From: Archegozetes longisetosus
Lineage: Eukaryota > Arthropoda > Arachnida > Sarcoptiformes > Trhypochthoniidae
DNA length: 64,000 nt
Direction of reading: 5' to 3'
Assembly: GCA_018873245.2 (NCBI GenBank)
Contig: JAEMBT020000008.1
Span: 12,071,172-12,135,171 of the forward strand
In this document: positions 12,025 through 24,391 of the stretch, in pieces
How positions within the stretch are numbered: the first letter of the stretch is position 1
How the letters are laid out: each line of letters begins with the position of its first letter
Program-made: the position numbers and the translations under genes
The notes under the pieces: model-generated
The model's input: only the letters and a program-made list of their open reading frames with translations
The model's database searches: none
What the model was told of the DNA's origin: nothing

Positions 12025-13807
12025 AATTAAGCACTCAAGTTTATTATTCAAATATAGAAACTCTCCAAATGATTGACAGAAAGTACTAGATAGACGGATA
12101 GAATGAAATAACAAAACTTCTACAACATGAGTTAAATACTAATATCTTTGTGGCCAATTAGTCATTGAGCTGAAAGCATTCCTAAATAAGACGTTTATAA
12201 AAATAACATTAGTGCACGCGAATCTTAATGATTAGTATTTAGTTATTTTCCTGAATTAACTAGAAGTAGAATTTCATTGTAAACTATAATTTTTGAGAAA
12301 TTTTTTAATTACTCCTAATTCATTTTGAAAGTTTCCTCATGTTTTTGCATCATATCTAGTCATCAGGTTTACAGAATGCTTTTAATTATATACTTGAAAA
12401 CTATAAGTTTTGATACCAATAGGAAGATGTAGCTGTGATTCAATCTGCATGTGATTCACACTATTTTCTCACTAAATTCGACTTTCAATTAGCTTTGATA
12501 TATTGAATGATTTGTAAGTTTCTTGATATTCAATATATTATAATCTGATAGAAAGCATACAAACACAACGCACTTCTTGTTGAAATTGTGAATTACAAAG
12601 TTTATGAGTGTGCATATATTCTGAAAATGTTCAAATTTTGTAGATTTATTGTAAGTTACATTTACAAATATCCTATAACAATTTTAATTTAAGTCCAACT
12701 CTTGATGTACCTCATCTATAACTTTGTAATATTTATTTCATTAACTTTAATTACTGAGACCTGAATAGCTGGGATATAAACTTAATTAGAGTTGCAGGAA
12801 ATCAAAGTATTAAAATCATTGAAATGAATGTCAAATTGTGTGATTATGTCTTTTCAACATTTTGCGTGGATTTCAATAAATTTTTTGATATATTTTAAGA
12901 TCACTAAAAAATTAACTACAAAATTAATTTGTTAAATTTTTCAAATTGGCACCTTCAGACCAAGGAGTCTCAATTAATAGATAAACTAACTGTTTTCTGA
13001 TCTAAAAAAACATCTAAAACATACGAACATATCATATGATCTTCTGGTATTTAAGTCCCTCTATTTTTTATTTGAATCACTTTGGATTTATTTAAAAATT
13101 ACTTCAAATTCTTTTCAGGTACGTATTGAGGCACAGGAAAAATCTTACCCGTAGATCAGAACAAAGTGATATAAGTGAAGTCATTGTCTAGAAGTCAACA
13201 AGATTTATGCAGCACTTTTAGTGTTAGTAGTTAAAGTTCAAATAGTTAGAAGGGCTTTGATTAAACATAAAGTATTGAAAAGTTATTTAATTCAGGTAGT
13301 TTTGCTTCTCTACATTGTCTGAATGAGATTTAGATGACTTTAATTTTGTTCGCCAACAGGTCTTCTTTCACTATGATTCTAAGCACAAACTATCTTATAT
13401 TTTCGTATATTCAGCAAAGAAGAACCCGATAAACTTATGATTGCTATTAAAGTAGCTAAAACAAGTGTCTGATAAACAGATGAGAAAACTTTTAGAAATG
13501 AGGATAAGCTTTCGGTTTTAACCCGCAATTGATATTGATTTTACAAATCACGATTAGACTCTAATATAGTTCTGGTTTGAATTTAAATTGCTTGCCTTTT
13601 GTATATCGTCTAATTGAAAATTTCAGCTGATTTGCACATCTTCTAGTGGTTAAAAGGTTGGACAAAATGTTTGTGTCTACTGTGAAAATCTTTTGACCCA
13701 TCTCACGTTTTATTTAAATCAAATGAGAGATAAGTCAAAATAATTATAAACTGTACTCAGACTTAAAACGAAATATTTTTCTTGTATTAAAAATCTATTT
13801 TATATTA
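12025..13807. other. Upstream region of GGPPS-like copy A
   Basis: No gene is recognised. The sequence is conserved in unit 2 (24392-26575) at high identity, particularly 13030-13800, with the main difference being the hAT-like element inserted at 24975. Promoter elements for the minus-strand gene should lie at the low-coordinate end, but I see no clear TATA box. Confidence 0.5.
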
Positions 13808-14422
13808 AGATGCATTTACACGAAGCGATATTCATCGCACATCGCTTGCAATTTTTATTTCAATCAGTTGCATTGGGGATTGGTCGCTGCAATTTTCTAT
13901 TTAGAGGACGAAATTCATTACATACAATTTTGCTCTACAAAAACGAATCACTTTAAAGCATTGAACACTGACTCAGTGAGTGCTCTCACAACAAAATGAA
14001 AGATAATTTCAACATCCAACCTTATGCTAATTGCTGCAACTTTGTTTCAAAAGTAGAAACAGAAAGGGGCCACTGGGGTGTAGTGGTCAGCGCGTAGAAC
14101 CTTGGGGCGTAGGTCCCAGATTCCAACCTCGTAGTCGCTATACTTCTTTGACGGCTACATGCTGGCCCCAAGTCCTCGGTTATAACCGCCTTTGGCCCGA
14201 CGTACATGCCCGCCCGATCGTCTCGAAAAACTCACTCTGTAAATGGGGCTCGAGTGAGTCTCCCGAAGGGGAGTGAAACGTACGAAAATGAAATAATGTA
14301 ATGAAGTAGAAACAGTAGCAACGCCTACGCGATATGTTTCGTGCGATGTCTATCGCTTCAATTTTCCATTTACATGTTGCAATAAATTGCGGCGACGAAT
14401 ATCGCCTCGATTAAATGCATCT
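13808..14422. mobile_element. Harbinger-like MITE, host of a SINE insertion
   Basis: TIRs begin AGATGCATTTACACGAAGCG on the left and, reversed, AGATGCATTTAATCGAGGCG on the right, continuing with GATATTCRTCGC. The flanks are TTA on both sides (13805-13807 and 14423-14425), fitting the 3-bp target duplication of PIF/Harbinger. The diverged paralogous stretch at 17860-18215 lacks the element, giving an approximate empty site. A tRNA-derived SINE has inserted inside it. Confidence 0.65.
14063..14303 (+). mobile_element. tRNA-derived SINE, copy A
   Basis: A GC-rich 241-bp block flanked by the perfect 12-bp direct repeat AAGTAGAAACAG (14051-14062 and 14304-14315). Its head resembles a tRNA: TGTAGTGGTCAGCGC matches an internal promoter A box and AGATTCCAACCTC a decayed B box. 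The tail is an A-rich AAATGAAATAATG-type stretch. Apparent reading frames on both strands here are by-products of base composition. Confidence 0.8.
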
Positions 14423-14447
14423 TTAGCGTAATTCTGAACAAAGCGTT

Positions 14448-15035
14448 TAGTGATAGACATAAGCTCAGTTACTCTGAGCTCGAGCTAAGCTGTGAGCTGA
14501 GCTGATTGATAAATTGAGATTTTTTTATGAAAAATTTTAATATTTATTAGAAGCACTGAAAAATGGTTACAAAGCAATAAATTTTAGTCTGAGTTTTAAA
14601 TGGTCTAGATTTCAATATTTTGTTGCTTAAAATTACGGGTAATTAAAATATCAAATTATTAAATTAATGTTTACTCCGAATCAAAGTATTTAAACATTGA
14701 GTTCAAATATATTGAAATTCTTTTGAACTAAATTATCCAATATTGAGTTCTATCATAAAACGTTTTAAAACTGCTTTACATGAGCTATTATTGGAAAATA
14801 TTTTATTGGACTATAAACGTATTATTTATAGCTATATCATAGAAAATATCAAATTTCTATCAATACATCATTTAAGAAATAGTAAACTATAATAAGTTCT
14901 ATAAACCATCACTCGTTGAGCTGAAATGAGCTGAGCTGAGCTAGAAGACAACTGAGGTGAGCTGATTTCTTCAGCTCAAAAGTATCTTTGAGCTGAGCTG
15001 CGGGTCAGCTCAAGCTAAGCTGATGTCTATCACTA
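14448..15035. mobile_element. hAT-like element with AGCT-rich ends (588 bp)
   Basis: TIRs are TAGTGATAGACATAAGCT on the left and, reversed, TAGTGATAGACATCAGCTT on the right. The flanking octamers AAAGCGTT and ATGGCGTT match at six of eight positions, consistent with an old hAT duplication. Both ends carry subterminal runs of AGCTGAGCT and related words. Unit 2 keeps only the left part (27214-27677), because the homology breakpoint falls inside this element. Confidence 0.7.
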
Positions 15036-15602
15036 ATGGCGTTTATTGCCTTAACCATATACATAATTAAACAGATAGATATTTTAGGTTTAAAATTTTT
15101 TCATTAAATTCAAATTTTCAATGCTTAATGTTTATATATTATAATAAAATTTATAAAAAGGAGAGAAAGCAAAAAAAAATACGGATTTCAAATTACTCTT
15201 AAGCTATAGAATACAATGAATGAAAAGCTAGTAAAAACCTAATGCTGTTCTCAATCAAAATTAAATTTCATGGTCTGTCGTGGTTGGAACCGATTGTCAC
15301 ATTCTAGCCATGAATGTACAAATGGTTTACTCCTGTATGTGTTTCAACATTTACGACTTCATGTGATGCAACTGTCGAAAATTCCACTCTCATGAAGTAA
15401 CAAAATCTTGTGTGATCTCTCATCCATATGTCGTTTTCGGTGACCTCTAACTCCCTGTGTATATCAAAGACTTATATTCACCTTTTTTACAAAATTCAAT
15501 CAATAATTTTTTAATAGATATAAGAAACTTTCAATTCTTCAACCATCCTCTAAATATATTGTACAGCTTTTTTAACTTAGCTGTACATACTGCATTATTG
15601 AG

Positions 15603-15932
15603 TAGAGTTACCAAGTCTTGTAGAGACAAAGTATGGACAAAAAATATCGAAAGGTCCCCACCTTGACATTTTCTTAAATTTTTAAAATTTATTTACAATA
15701 CTCAATGAACATAAAGAGCTACAAAATTTCAACTGTAAAATTAATCATGTTTCTTCTGTGATTTGCAGCATTGAGTAGCTTAAGTCATCTTTAACGTAAT
15801 TCTAAAGTTCCGAACAAGAAATTAAAGACGAATAATTTCAATAAATTAAAATACGTTAGCTTAGAATCAACATACACTGAATTACTAATAAGATAAGGCA
15901 TTAAGCTCAAATCCGGACGCTTGGTCACTCTA
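15603..15932. mobile_element. hAT-like MITE (330 bp)
   Basis: TIRs are TAGAGTTACCAAG on the left and TAGAGTGACCAAG (reversed) on the right. The flanking octamers TTATTGAG (15595-15602) and TAATTGAG (15933-15940) differ at one base. The interior resembles 32874-33243, so the family has more than one copy in the window. Confidence 0.8.
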
Positions 15933-16192
15933 TAATTGAGTGAAATGATTATTAAAAATCTTATTCTCATATTTTACAACATATTTAGCTGAAATTTCTC
16001 TGAACTAAAAGCTAATAAACAGACCATGTTTAAAGTTACCTATCTACCAAAACAAAGACTAATTAAAGTTATTTTGATTATTGAAATACAATTCAAATAA
16101 TAAATTACTCAAAAGTAACCTAAATTTGATAACCTTTAGACTTGTTAATCCTCGTGATACCTTACGAAATCCTCTATTTTAGATTTTTAATC

Positions 16193-17700
16193 GCAGTGAC
16201 TCTTTTGGCGCTATTTAGCGCCAAAGGAGCATTATAGCGCTCTTTAGGCGCTAAATAGCGTAAAAGAGCTGTAGAGTACTCTTTAGGCGTTATATCTAAA
16301 AATCATTTTAAAAACACTAAAACTGTGTTAATTTATAAAGAAAATAATAAAAGAATTTTATTTATTTATCTTTTTTGAAAAATATTAAATCCCTTAGAAA
16401 CAAAAGGGGTTATCGAGTGAATAGGGCTAATGGGTCCAAGGGGGTTTTCGACGCCCACCTCCAAGCGTGGTGCGTCATTGGATTCAGTTCGTCAAGCTGA
16501 ACATTTTGACACCACACTTGACCACTTCTTACCCGAACCTGGCCACTTTCCGCCAACTCCCGACGCAAGTGGTCGACTTTGCCAAGTGATGCTGATTCAA
16601 AAGAAGACTCAACACCTTAGAAAACTGTGATTAAGTAGTAACTTGTTATCAATTTCTTGTGAACTATTTTTATCTCTGTAACAAAAAATATTTCTTATAA
16701 AAGATTTTTCGAAAATTTTATTTTGAAAAGTGGACTTTCGGGATACCGGGAAATAAAACTCATTCTTCCCGCGAAGACTATTTTCCGAGGCTTTCTCTGT
16801 TGCTTAGGTTTGGCTTAAAATCTATCAAAATATTAAATCTAACACCTAATTGAACCTCCATTGCTAATTATAGTCTTGAATATACGACTTGGCATGAATT
16901 GACTAAAGTTTGAAGTTGAAGCGATGTTTCTTAAAGCATTATCTCTATGTATAAACTCAATTTTTAGCGTCAATTCGTAGACCAAATGGTAGCAAATGCA
17001 TACCGAGTGTGTAAATATATTCTAAAGACTTCGTCTTATGATTTGTGAATGCGATATTAGTCATTTGATTAAAGCCGTGGCCGGCTCACAGGATCACAAC
17101 TGTCTGATTAGATTAGTTCAATAGTTTTAATGGGTTAGGAGGCGGTGGTTCAGGCGTGATGTGAACCGGCCACTGCTATAATCAAATGACTAATGTCGCA
17201 TTCACAAATCACAAGACGAAGTCTTTAGAGCGTATATCCAAGACTATTATTAGTAATGGAGGTTTAATTAGGCGCTAGATTTAATTTTTTGATAGATTTT
17301 GAGCCACTTTTTGAGCTGGTTTTATAATTTTGAAAAGTGTATTTTTGCATTAAATTATGTTATGCAAGAACCAATTCATGCAACTAGAAAATCGATAGGT
17401 TTTCTGTTACAATTTGGTATTTGATGTATTATCGAATTTCATTAAATTGTCTAATTCAGTTCAAAAGTTATTCAAAAAATCGAGTGGCTTTAAAATTTTG
17501 AAAACTGTATAAATATATAGTTATAAATTTTCGTAAAATAGTGTTCATTTCATTCTTTTCGTCAAAAACTAAATTAATTTCAACATAATTTTATGAATTT
17601 CTGATCTACCACGGCATAAAAACTTTTCTAGCACTAATCAGCGCCTAAAGAGCAATTGGCCGCTCTTTTGGCGCTAATTAGCGCCAAAAGAGCGCTGGCC
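16193..17700. mobile_element. Mutator-like foldback element (1.5 kb, long TIRs)
   Basis: Bounded by perfect 10-bp direct repeats ATTTTTAATC (16183-16192 and 17701-17710). TIRs of about 70 bp contain CTCTTTTGGCGCTATTTAGC and its counterpart. Inside, the arms at about 16790-17100 and 17110-17320 are near-perfect reverse complements (for example AAAGACTTCGTCTTRTGATT and CATTAGTCATTTGATT). The long TIR and the 10-bp duplication point to the Mutator group, but no transposase is present. A short GC-rich island at 16430-16590 is unexplained cargo. Confidence 0.75.
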
Positions 17701-17859
17701 ATTTTTAATCTTTTGTGAAGCCAATTATAAAAATTCTGACCTTATAATTAATTAATTAACTATTTAATTATTTTCAAGCTTCTTTTTACTAAATAGATGA
17801 ATGATAGTGAATAATTGGGAATATTTAAGTGATGGTAAAAGGAAACTATTAAAAATTAA

Positions 17860-18215
17860 GGCCCAATTAATTCTAATAGTGCAAGTCTTATTTTGATTTA
17901 CAAAATTTTGCAAATCACGTTCACACCTTAATACAGTTTTGGTTTGAACTTGAATTATGTTTAACTTATCCTTTTTGTCTAGATAAAAATTTTGGCTTAT
18001 TCATATACTTTCTTGTGTTTATTGCAAAATACTTGTGCTTCTTGTGGAAGTCTTTGAATTCAACACATATTTCATTTAAATCAAATAAGAGGCAGGTTAA
18101 AATTACTGGTTCTCGTCATAAACTGTACTCATATTCAAAATAAAGCATTTTTCTGACATTAAAAATCTATTTTAACTATAGTAATTCTGAACATAGTATT
18201 TATTGCCTTAACTTT
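17860..18215. repeat. Older diverged copy of the 13540-13800 region
   Basis: The blocks TTTGCAAATCACGTTCACACC, ATAAACTGTACTCA, ATTAAAAATCTATTTTA and TAATTCTGAACA follow the order seen around 13540-13800 and 14430-14440. Neither the Harbinger-like nor the hAT-like insertion is present here. This serves as a pre-insertion relative. Confidence 0.6.
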
Positions 18216-19320
18216 ACATTAAAACTAAAAGCAATGTTAAAAGTGTTGAATACGAAGTTGAAAATTATTTTCAAGATAAAAATGCAATCATAGTAATGTA
18301 ACTAAAAGAACAAAAAAATATAACAAGTTATGAATATGACCATGAAGCTAGTTGTGAAGTAGAAGATAAAGACAGTTGAAAAAGTTCTATTCATGAAATG
18401 AAAGCTATTGATCGATCCAATATTTCATTGGCTGACGTTTTCAGTATATTAGTCCAGTCTGATCACTAATATTTTCATAGTAATAGTCAATCCTATTCAA
18501 AAGCTAGATTCAACAGTAATAGTCTTACATCTAAGTGATTCTTGTTCTCATAAGTTTTCTCAGGTCTTTAATCATAATTTATAATTTATTTGCAGGCTAT
18601 TAAACTGTTAGGACGTTTAAAAGATAGTCGTAATAACTTTAATGACTTTAAATTTTCACATTTAATAATGATCAATAATTTCGAGCATCCAATAATAATC
18701 CTAGTTATATTATAATAAATATTATCAAAATTAGCAATTTTTCCATCAGTCTAACGGATAGGTTGTTGAAAGTTAATTGAGATTTCAATCATAGTGCAAG
18801 TCTTAAAATCAAATTTTCGGGTCTTACTTTCATAAGAAAACAATTGCAATGAAGATCGCAATTTTTTATGCATATCTAGCAGTAAAACTGTACAGTAACC
18901 ACTTATTAATACTTTTCACTCATTGGTTTGTAAGAATAAAACAAGTTTTAAGCATAAGGGAAAAAGGGATAAATGGGATAAATCAATTTTAAGTGAGAGC
19001 GTCAACTTCTTCGTGCTCGGGATAATAATTTTGTACAGCTTGATTTAAGATCAGACAACAAATTCCAGTCTAATTATTTGGTTTAATAGTTTCAAGAGCT
19101 AAACATAGGAACTTCTCAAAAAACATATCAATACAAATGGCTTTTGCCCCTCATGAACCACATACACGAGTTTCTGTTGTGATTGATCTATAAAGTGCTT
19201 ATTTTTCTATATCTTATGATTATACTTGAATATTATTTGATAAAATTGTTAAAAATGATATATAATTTTACTCACAAATTTACAAGAATTTCTTATCATT
19301 CAAATTTAGTCTTGCTGAAA

Positions 19321-19434
19321 ATGAACGCATTCAATTTATTTAGTCTTTCATTTGCTTTATTGCTGTTTAGTTATACTGTGAAACGTAGTAAAGATAAAAG
19401 CAACTGCTATATAGAAGGTGATCAGTCGTTTTAA
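19321..19434 (+). CDS. Candidate small secreted peptide (uncertain)
   Basis: A short frame that begins with a signal-peptide-like leader (MNAFNLFSLSFALLLFSYT) followed by a basic, cysteine-containing tail of about 18 residues. A second open frame overlaps its end and runs to 19621, so the real product could be longer through an intron or a frameshift. I recognise no family and see no convincing splice signals. It may be chance in AT-rich DNA, and I list it only because the leader is unusually clean. Confidence 0.15.
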   Translation: MNAFNLFSLSFALLLFSYTVKRSKDKSNCYIEGDQSF

Positions 19435-19621
19435 TGTAACTGAAAGTTTCAAAAGTTATAATAAAACTAATCGTTTATATATTGTAATAAGATCAACGAT
19501 GAGGACAATAATAGTTATAATGAAAATAGTTTTCGATAGATCTAAAACTATTGATGGAGAAGGAAACAATATTACCGTGAAGAAAAATGTCGAACATATT
19601 ATCAAAGTTTTGGACCATTAA

Positions 19622-21340
19622 AAAGTGTAAAAAAGTTTTCAGATCTTTATCTACAATCAACAGGGAAACTAAAATATGACGAGTTTTATCTGGTATAAAT
19701 TTTGACTGAAAATTTTATCTTCTTTTCTAGCAATTCTTGCAGCAGTTGGAAAATCAGAGATATGGACCATAAAGTGTAAGTGAAAGTTCAACATTATTTC
19801 TATAAAATCTATTCTTGAAAATATTACACATAAATCTCACATTTTCGAATCAATCAATATCATTAGACGTGCACTAAAGATATGATTTCTTTCTGCTCAA
19901 AATCAAATAGAAAATCTAATATAAAGTCGAGATCTCTATCATATTTCAGTTATTTATGATTTTCGGTGGCTCTTGTTAAGTCCATTTCTCTGATTCGAAC
20001 AAAATTTTAAATTATACTTGTGAGTCAAATTTTATTAATGAGTGTTTTAATGAGCAGTAAGCCGATAAGTTAACTGATAACTGATAAGTTAATTTGTTTC
20101 AATGCTTGAAAATAATTTCTATGAAAGTTAGATATTTTAGTTGTGCATGTGTTTCAAAGCAGGTTTCAAAATTTTCCTCTAATTAAAAATTTGAAAAATC
20201 TCTAATAAACATATATTCATCTTATTTATAATATTATTTTTGTTTTAAAAACATAAATCTTTTATTTTTGAGATGCAACAAACGATTATTAAATTAAATT
20301 AAATTAAAAACTAATTAAGCATAAACAAAACTTAAAAAGAAAAATTAAAAACATTGTAGGAAAACTTGCCAACAAATATTTCTATTTTGTAAACATAGAC
20401 ATTTTAATCTTAACATTGATCCGTAATCACCTATTCCTTAACTGGTGCTTTGGGCACAAGTTCAATGAGCCACATCTAGTCCGGCTGAGCTCTCATTGGA
20501 CTTACGCTTATGACACCAGTTTCCTATTGGCTAAGGTTGGCTCCTTGTCTAACAATTGTATAAGAAGGTTTAAAATTTTAATAAAATCATTCAGCCTTTC
20601 TTTGTACACAAAGTGCTGTTTTTATTTCAACTCTTTATTTTTAACTTTCTGGCCCTTTTTTGAAATTTGTTGAGGTAGTGCTTCTTGTCGAGCGTTCTCA
20701 ACAAACTTGAGACTAGTACAACATATTCCTACTCCACAGGCGAAGACAAGAACAGGTCAGCGAACACACATATAATTGACTAACTCAAGTTTTCGGCTCT
20801 CGCTCCAGAATTAATACATTGCAGGTGCAATAGCTCCTGGTCTGTGAGTTTGAAATTTGAATCGGCGTTAAGCATCGCCCAGCAACCATTTTGGCGACCT
20901 CATAATTTAAAATACTCTCAAATACCTTTAATGATTGTACCATTTATTTCGATCTGTACAGAGCTCAAAGGGCAGCTAAGCCCATGGCTAGCTTATGCTC
21001 TTCACCTATTAGAAATTAGATTATTTCAGCATTTTCCCTATTCGCAATGATGGACCTTCAAAACCGGGCTTCAAATGTCTACACAAAAACTACTTTGTGA
21101 AAATTTACAATTGAAAATCATTTAATTAAAAATATAGATAGAACTTATATTTTATTTTCTTTGAATTCTCTTTTAGTGTTTTATTTTTTTCAACCAATAA
21201 AAATTCAAATTTATTTCCAACTTTAAGATCAAGATAATAAGAGCCTAGAATTTTGTATACATATATGTAACTGTATCATAACTCCTAACTTTTAACTAAT
21301 TTGTTCTTTTATTGTAAAGAGACATCTTATGAACATTTAT
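19622..21340. other. Intergenic end of unit 1 and duplication junction
   Basis: 19720-20140 is repeated at 27970-28380. About 20150-20890 is absent from unit 2. That block is GC-richer, with TATAAGAAGG followed by AATAAAATC within 45 bp (about 20560-20605), which resembles the promoter and poly(A) signal of a solo LTR, but I could not define its ends. The tandem junction is at about 21006/21007. Confidence 0.4.
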
Positions 21341-24300
21341 TCATATTTTCAATCTATTAAACAATTGAATCATTTCCTCATTCAAACCAAATTTTTGTAT
21401 TTCTGCGTAACACTTTTCTTTTAATTCCTTAATTCTTTCAAGAGTATAAGCAATTGAGCCACTCTTCTTCAACAAATCGACTATACTTTTCTTTGCTTCC
21501 AAATCTTTCGGACGTTCTTTTAAAGCTTGCAAAACTTTTGAACCATCACCACTTTTCTTAATTGCATGAATTATAGGAAAAGAGAACTTTCCTTCACTCA
21601 AGTCTTCAGCAAATCCTTTAGTTTTTTCGTACTGTCGTTTGAAAAAATTTCATATAATCAACAAAACTTAATATTTGGGCAAAATTGAAACTTTTGTTCG
21701 ATATACCTGTTACTTATTCAATACTAACCTCCTCTGATATCAAATTCAAATAATCATCTCTTATCTGAAAATATTGTCCAAGAAGTCCAATAAATGGAGA
21801 AAGATCAGTTTTCTCTTCACTCACGAGTTCCATGAGTTTAAATGAGAAACAAAATAGTGCAGTTGTTTTCCTATCAATCATGTAGAGATATTCCTGTTCT
21901 GTGGGACACACGAAATTCTCTCTCCAGTAAATATCTAAACCTGAATAATTAGAATTTCAGCTTAAGCTCCAAATGCTGGACAGCATTATTGTAAATCATG
22001 CTCATTAGTACAAGCTTGTGTTTAAGATAAGTCTATCTTTTTCAGTATTGCCTTACTCTAACTTAACTGAAACTTATCGTGATTTACAATAATATTGTTA
22101 AGTAGTCTAAGCTAACGCCCAAATTTTTATTCAGATAATTATGAGTTTAAAAGTTCAAGACCTTGTCCGATATGAGCATTTAGTATGTGCTCGCAATATA
22201 TTTGTGCCACTTCTACTTTTTTCTCATGTGGAAATACTTTTAGAAGTTTATCCAATACAGAAATTATAACATATGTGCCCGCGTTTATACTAAGAGGTAC
22301 TCCAAACACTATGTGAGCTGCTGGAAGACCACGTCGTATTTCAGAATTATCTTCGATATCATCAATACTATCAACAAAAAGAAAATACAATAGAAGTTTA
22401 AATGTGATTTTGAATGAATTCTATTTAATTTCTTACATAAGACTCGCGTTGTGCAGAGCTCCAGTGATTTCTATTATTGAATTGAGATAACATTCTGGGA
22501 CTTTGAGCCAATTATTGATTGCCTGAGAAATAAATATTTTTGTTACAAAATTTTACTGATGAAATGGTTGAAAATTCAGTTGCATACTATTAATAATTAA
22601 ACGGTAGGCTTTCGGAATAGGAGGCAGTAGTAATACCCTAACTGAAAAATCTCATAACGGGGTTTTTCCAAGCCTACTGTAGGACCTTTGTTACAAATTA
22701 ATTTGAAAACTTGTGCAAATAATTAAAGAAATACAAATGAATTATATAAAGATAAGTACAGTTATTAAGTTAGGATAAATTTGAACAGTTTTATAGAGGC
22801 AGACGAAAAAGATTCAAAGTTTTTAACATACTTTATGAGACAAAGGTTAACAAGTAATAAAGCAAATTTATAGTTAAATTTCTAACATTAAAACCAATTT
22901 TTTTATTTGAAAAGTAAAATTTTTATCTATATATACTAACTTAACTGTATATAATTAAGAGAAAAATTGAGAAATAATAGTAAAAGTATTGAGAGAAAAT
23001 TACGATGCTTATTTTAAACTTAAAAGCTTATGCAGATTGCGAAACCGGTTTCAGGGTAAAAGTAGCAAACGCTGAATTTTCTCTGATTGCCTCCTATTCC
23101 GAAACCTTACCAATTAAACAGTATAAATTTTGACTATTGTTTAGCTTACTCTGCACGTAGGTTTTCAGCATTATTGAGTAAAATGAACACTATCAGAATA
23201 CCTTTGTACTGCAATGTTTCTTTAAACTCTATATGGAGTTATATGGTGTAGACCAATCTCCTTTTGACTTCACAAAATAATGCTTTTAAATTATAATTTT
23301 AAGTCACTTTATATCATTTAAGCAGTAAAATTAAACACCGACTTTACAGAGTTCACTATGCATTTCAAACCCCTAACCTAAACTAAGTTAATCTTATATC
23401 ATTGTTAGTTTAGGTTATATTAGAACGAGTAGATAAATCTCGACCACAGATTTCCGGTTTTATTCTTATAAATTCTTAAAATATAGCGTATGCTAAGTCC
23501 AAATATATAATTTTTATTTCTCGCAAATAACCGAAACTTTAGTAAAAAACTTTCAAAAAATTAACTTCCCAAGGTTGTTAAGTTTTTCTAAATTAGAGAT
23601 TTTTGAAAAATTTTACTGAAGTTTCGGTCACTTTTGGGAAATAAAAGTGATATATCTGGACTTAGTATAAGTTATCGTTTATGAATATACGAAATTTATA
23701 CCGGAAATTTATATCTGAGAAAATTCTACTCGAATTTTCCAGAATTTCTTCTTCCAAGTTCCAGTCATTTGAGAAAAATAAAGTTTGCATATTTACATTC
23801 TGTATGGGCTGAAATTTATGAAAATATTAATACAAGGTTGTGTCCGACATCTCTGATCGAGAAATGTCTACACCGATCGAAGGATGAATATTGGTAGTAC
23901 TGAGTGTAGAATAATTAAGTGTTAATAGCCCTCTGAATCTCAGCACAAGCCAATCTAACTTTGGAAAATAACTGATAAGATATACTACTAGTAAATACAA
24001 ATTACACTAATCTAACTTGAATTTATTGTTTCATTTATTGAATTCATAAATAAGAATTATAGTCTATTTTAATTATCTTTAAAAATAAAATTATAAACTC
24101 GTTTACCAAAGATCTCACTTAACTTTTGAATATTAAAGATTTTATCAAAACAAAATTCAAAAATTACTTACTTTGATGAAAACATCACGAATTCTTTTGC
24201 CATCATTCTGAATAATATAATTGTAAGGAAGGAGTATAGTCTAAAAAGAAGATACAAAACTTGATATAAGTTTTAAATTTTTGTTTGATCAATACCTCCT

Positions 24301-24391
24301 TAAATTTGTTATCATCTACTCTTTCCTCAGAATTACAATCACTACTGTTAAAGTCACTAAGTTCATTTTTATCAACTTGGTCACTAGACAT
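21341..24391 (-). CDS. Geranylgeranyl diphosphate synthase-like, copy B
   Basis: Tandem paralogue of copy A with the same enzyme family and exon structure: 24391-24296, 24240-24172, 22522-22437, 22367-22162, 21940-21729 and 21631-21341. Each exon equals its partner in length (96, 69, 86, 206, 212 and 291 bases), giving 319 residues with no disabling change. DDIED (86-90) and DDYLN (214-218) are intact. Differences from copy A are few except for a cluster in exon 5, residues 176-190 (G176R, G179T, V180A, W183C, L184F, Q190E). These fall around the conserved lysine-threonine pair of the substrate pocket, so a shifted substrate or product range is conceivable, though that is inference. The second intron (1.65 kb) holds a 509-bp TIR element. 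Confidence 0.87.
22603..23111. mobile_element. TIR element with 8-bp target duplication (509 bp)
   Basis: The left end GGTAGGCTTTCGGAATAGGA pairs with the reversed right end GGTAAGGTTTCGGAATAGGA. The flanking octamer AATTAAAC is identical on both sides (22595-22602 and 23112-23119). Absent from the same intron of copy A. The 8-bp duplication fits hAT or P superfamilies. There is no coding capacity. Confidence 0.85.

Larger units (their letters stand above)
7342..21006. repeat. Tandem segmental duplication, unit 1 (13.7 kb)
   Basis: The sequence starting TATTAGAAATTAGATTATTTCAGC at about 7342 recurs at about 21007, and homology then runs through the GGPPS-like gene and its upstream region up to 14909/27677. 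Past that point unit 2 lacks the equivalent of about 14,910-17,860 but resumes with homology to 13400-13620 and to 19640-20140 and 20905-20960. Coding exons of the two units are nearly identical. Unit 1 carries about 2.2 kb (roughly 9220-11440), a 588-bp hAT-like element with both ends and the 1.5-kb Mutator-like foldback, which unit 2 lacks or has only in part. Confidence 0.85.

Noticed and set aside
14022-14276. Open frames on both strands with balanced codons
   Set aside because: They coincide exactly with the GC-rich SINE, recur in unit 2 (26799-27226), and match no protein.
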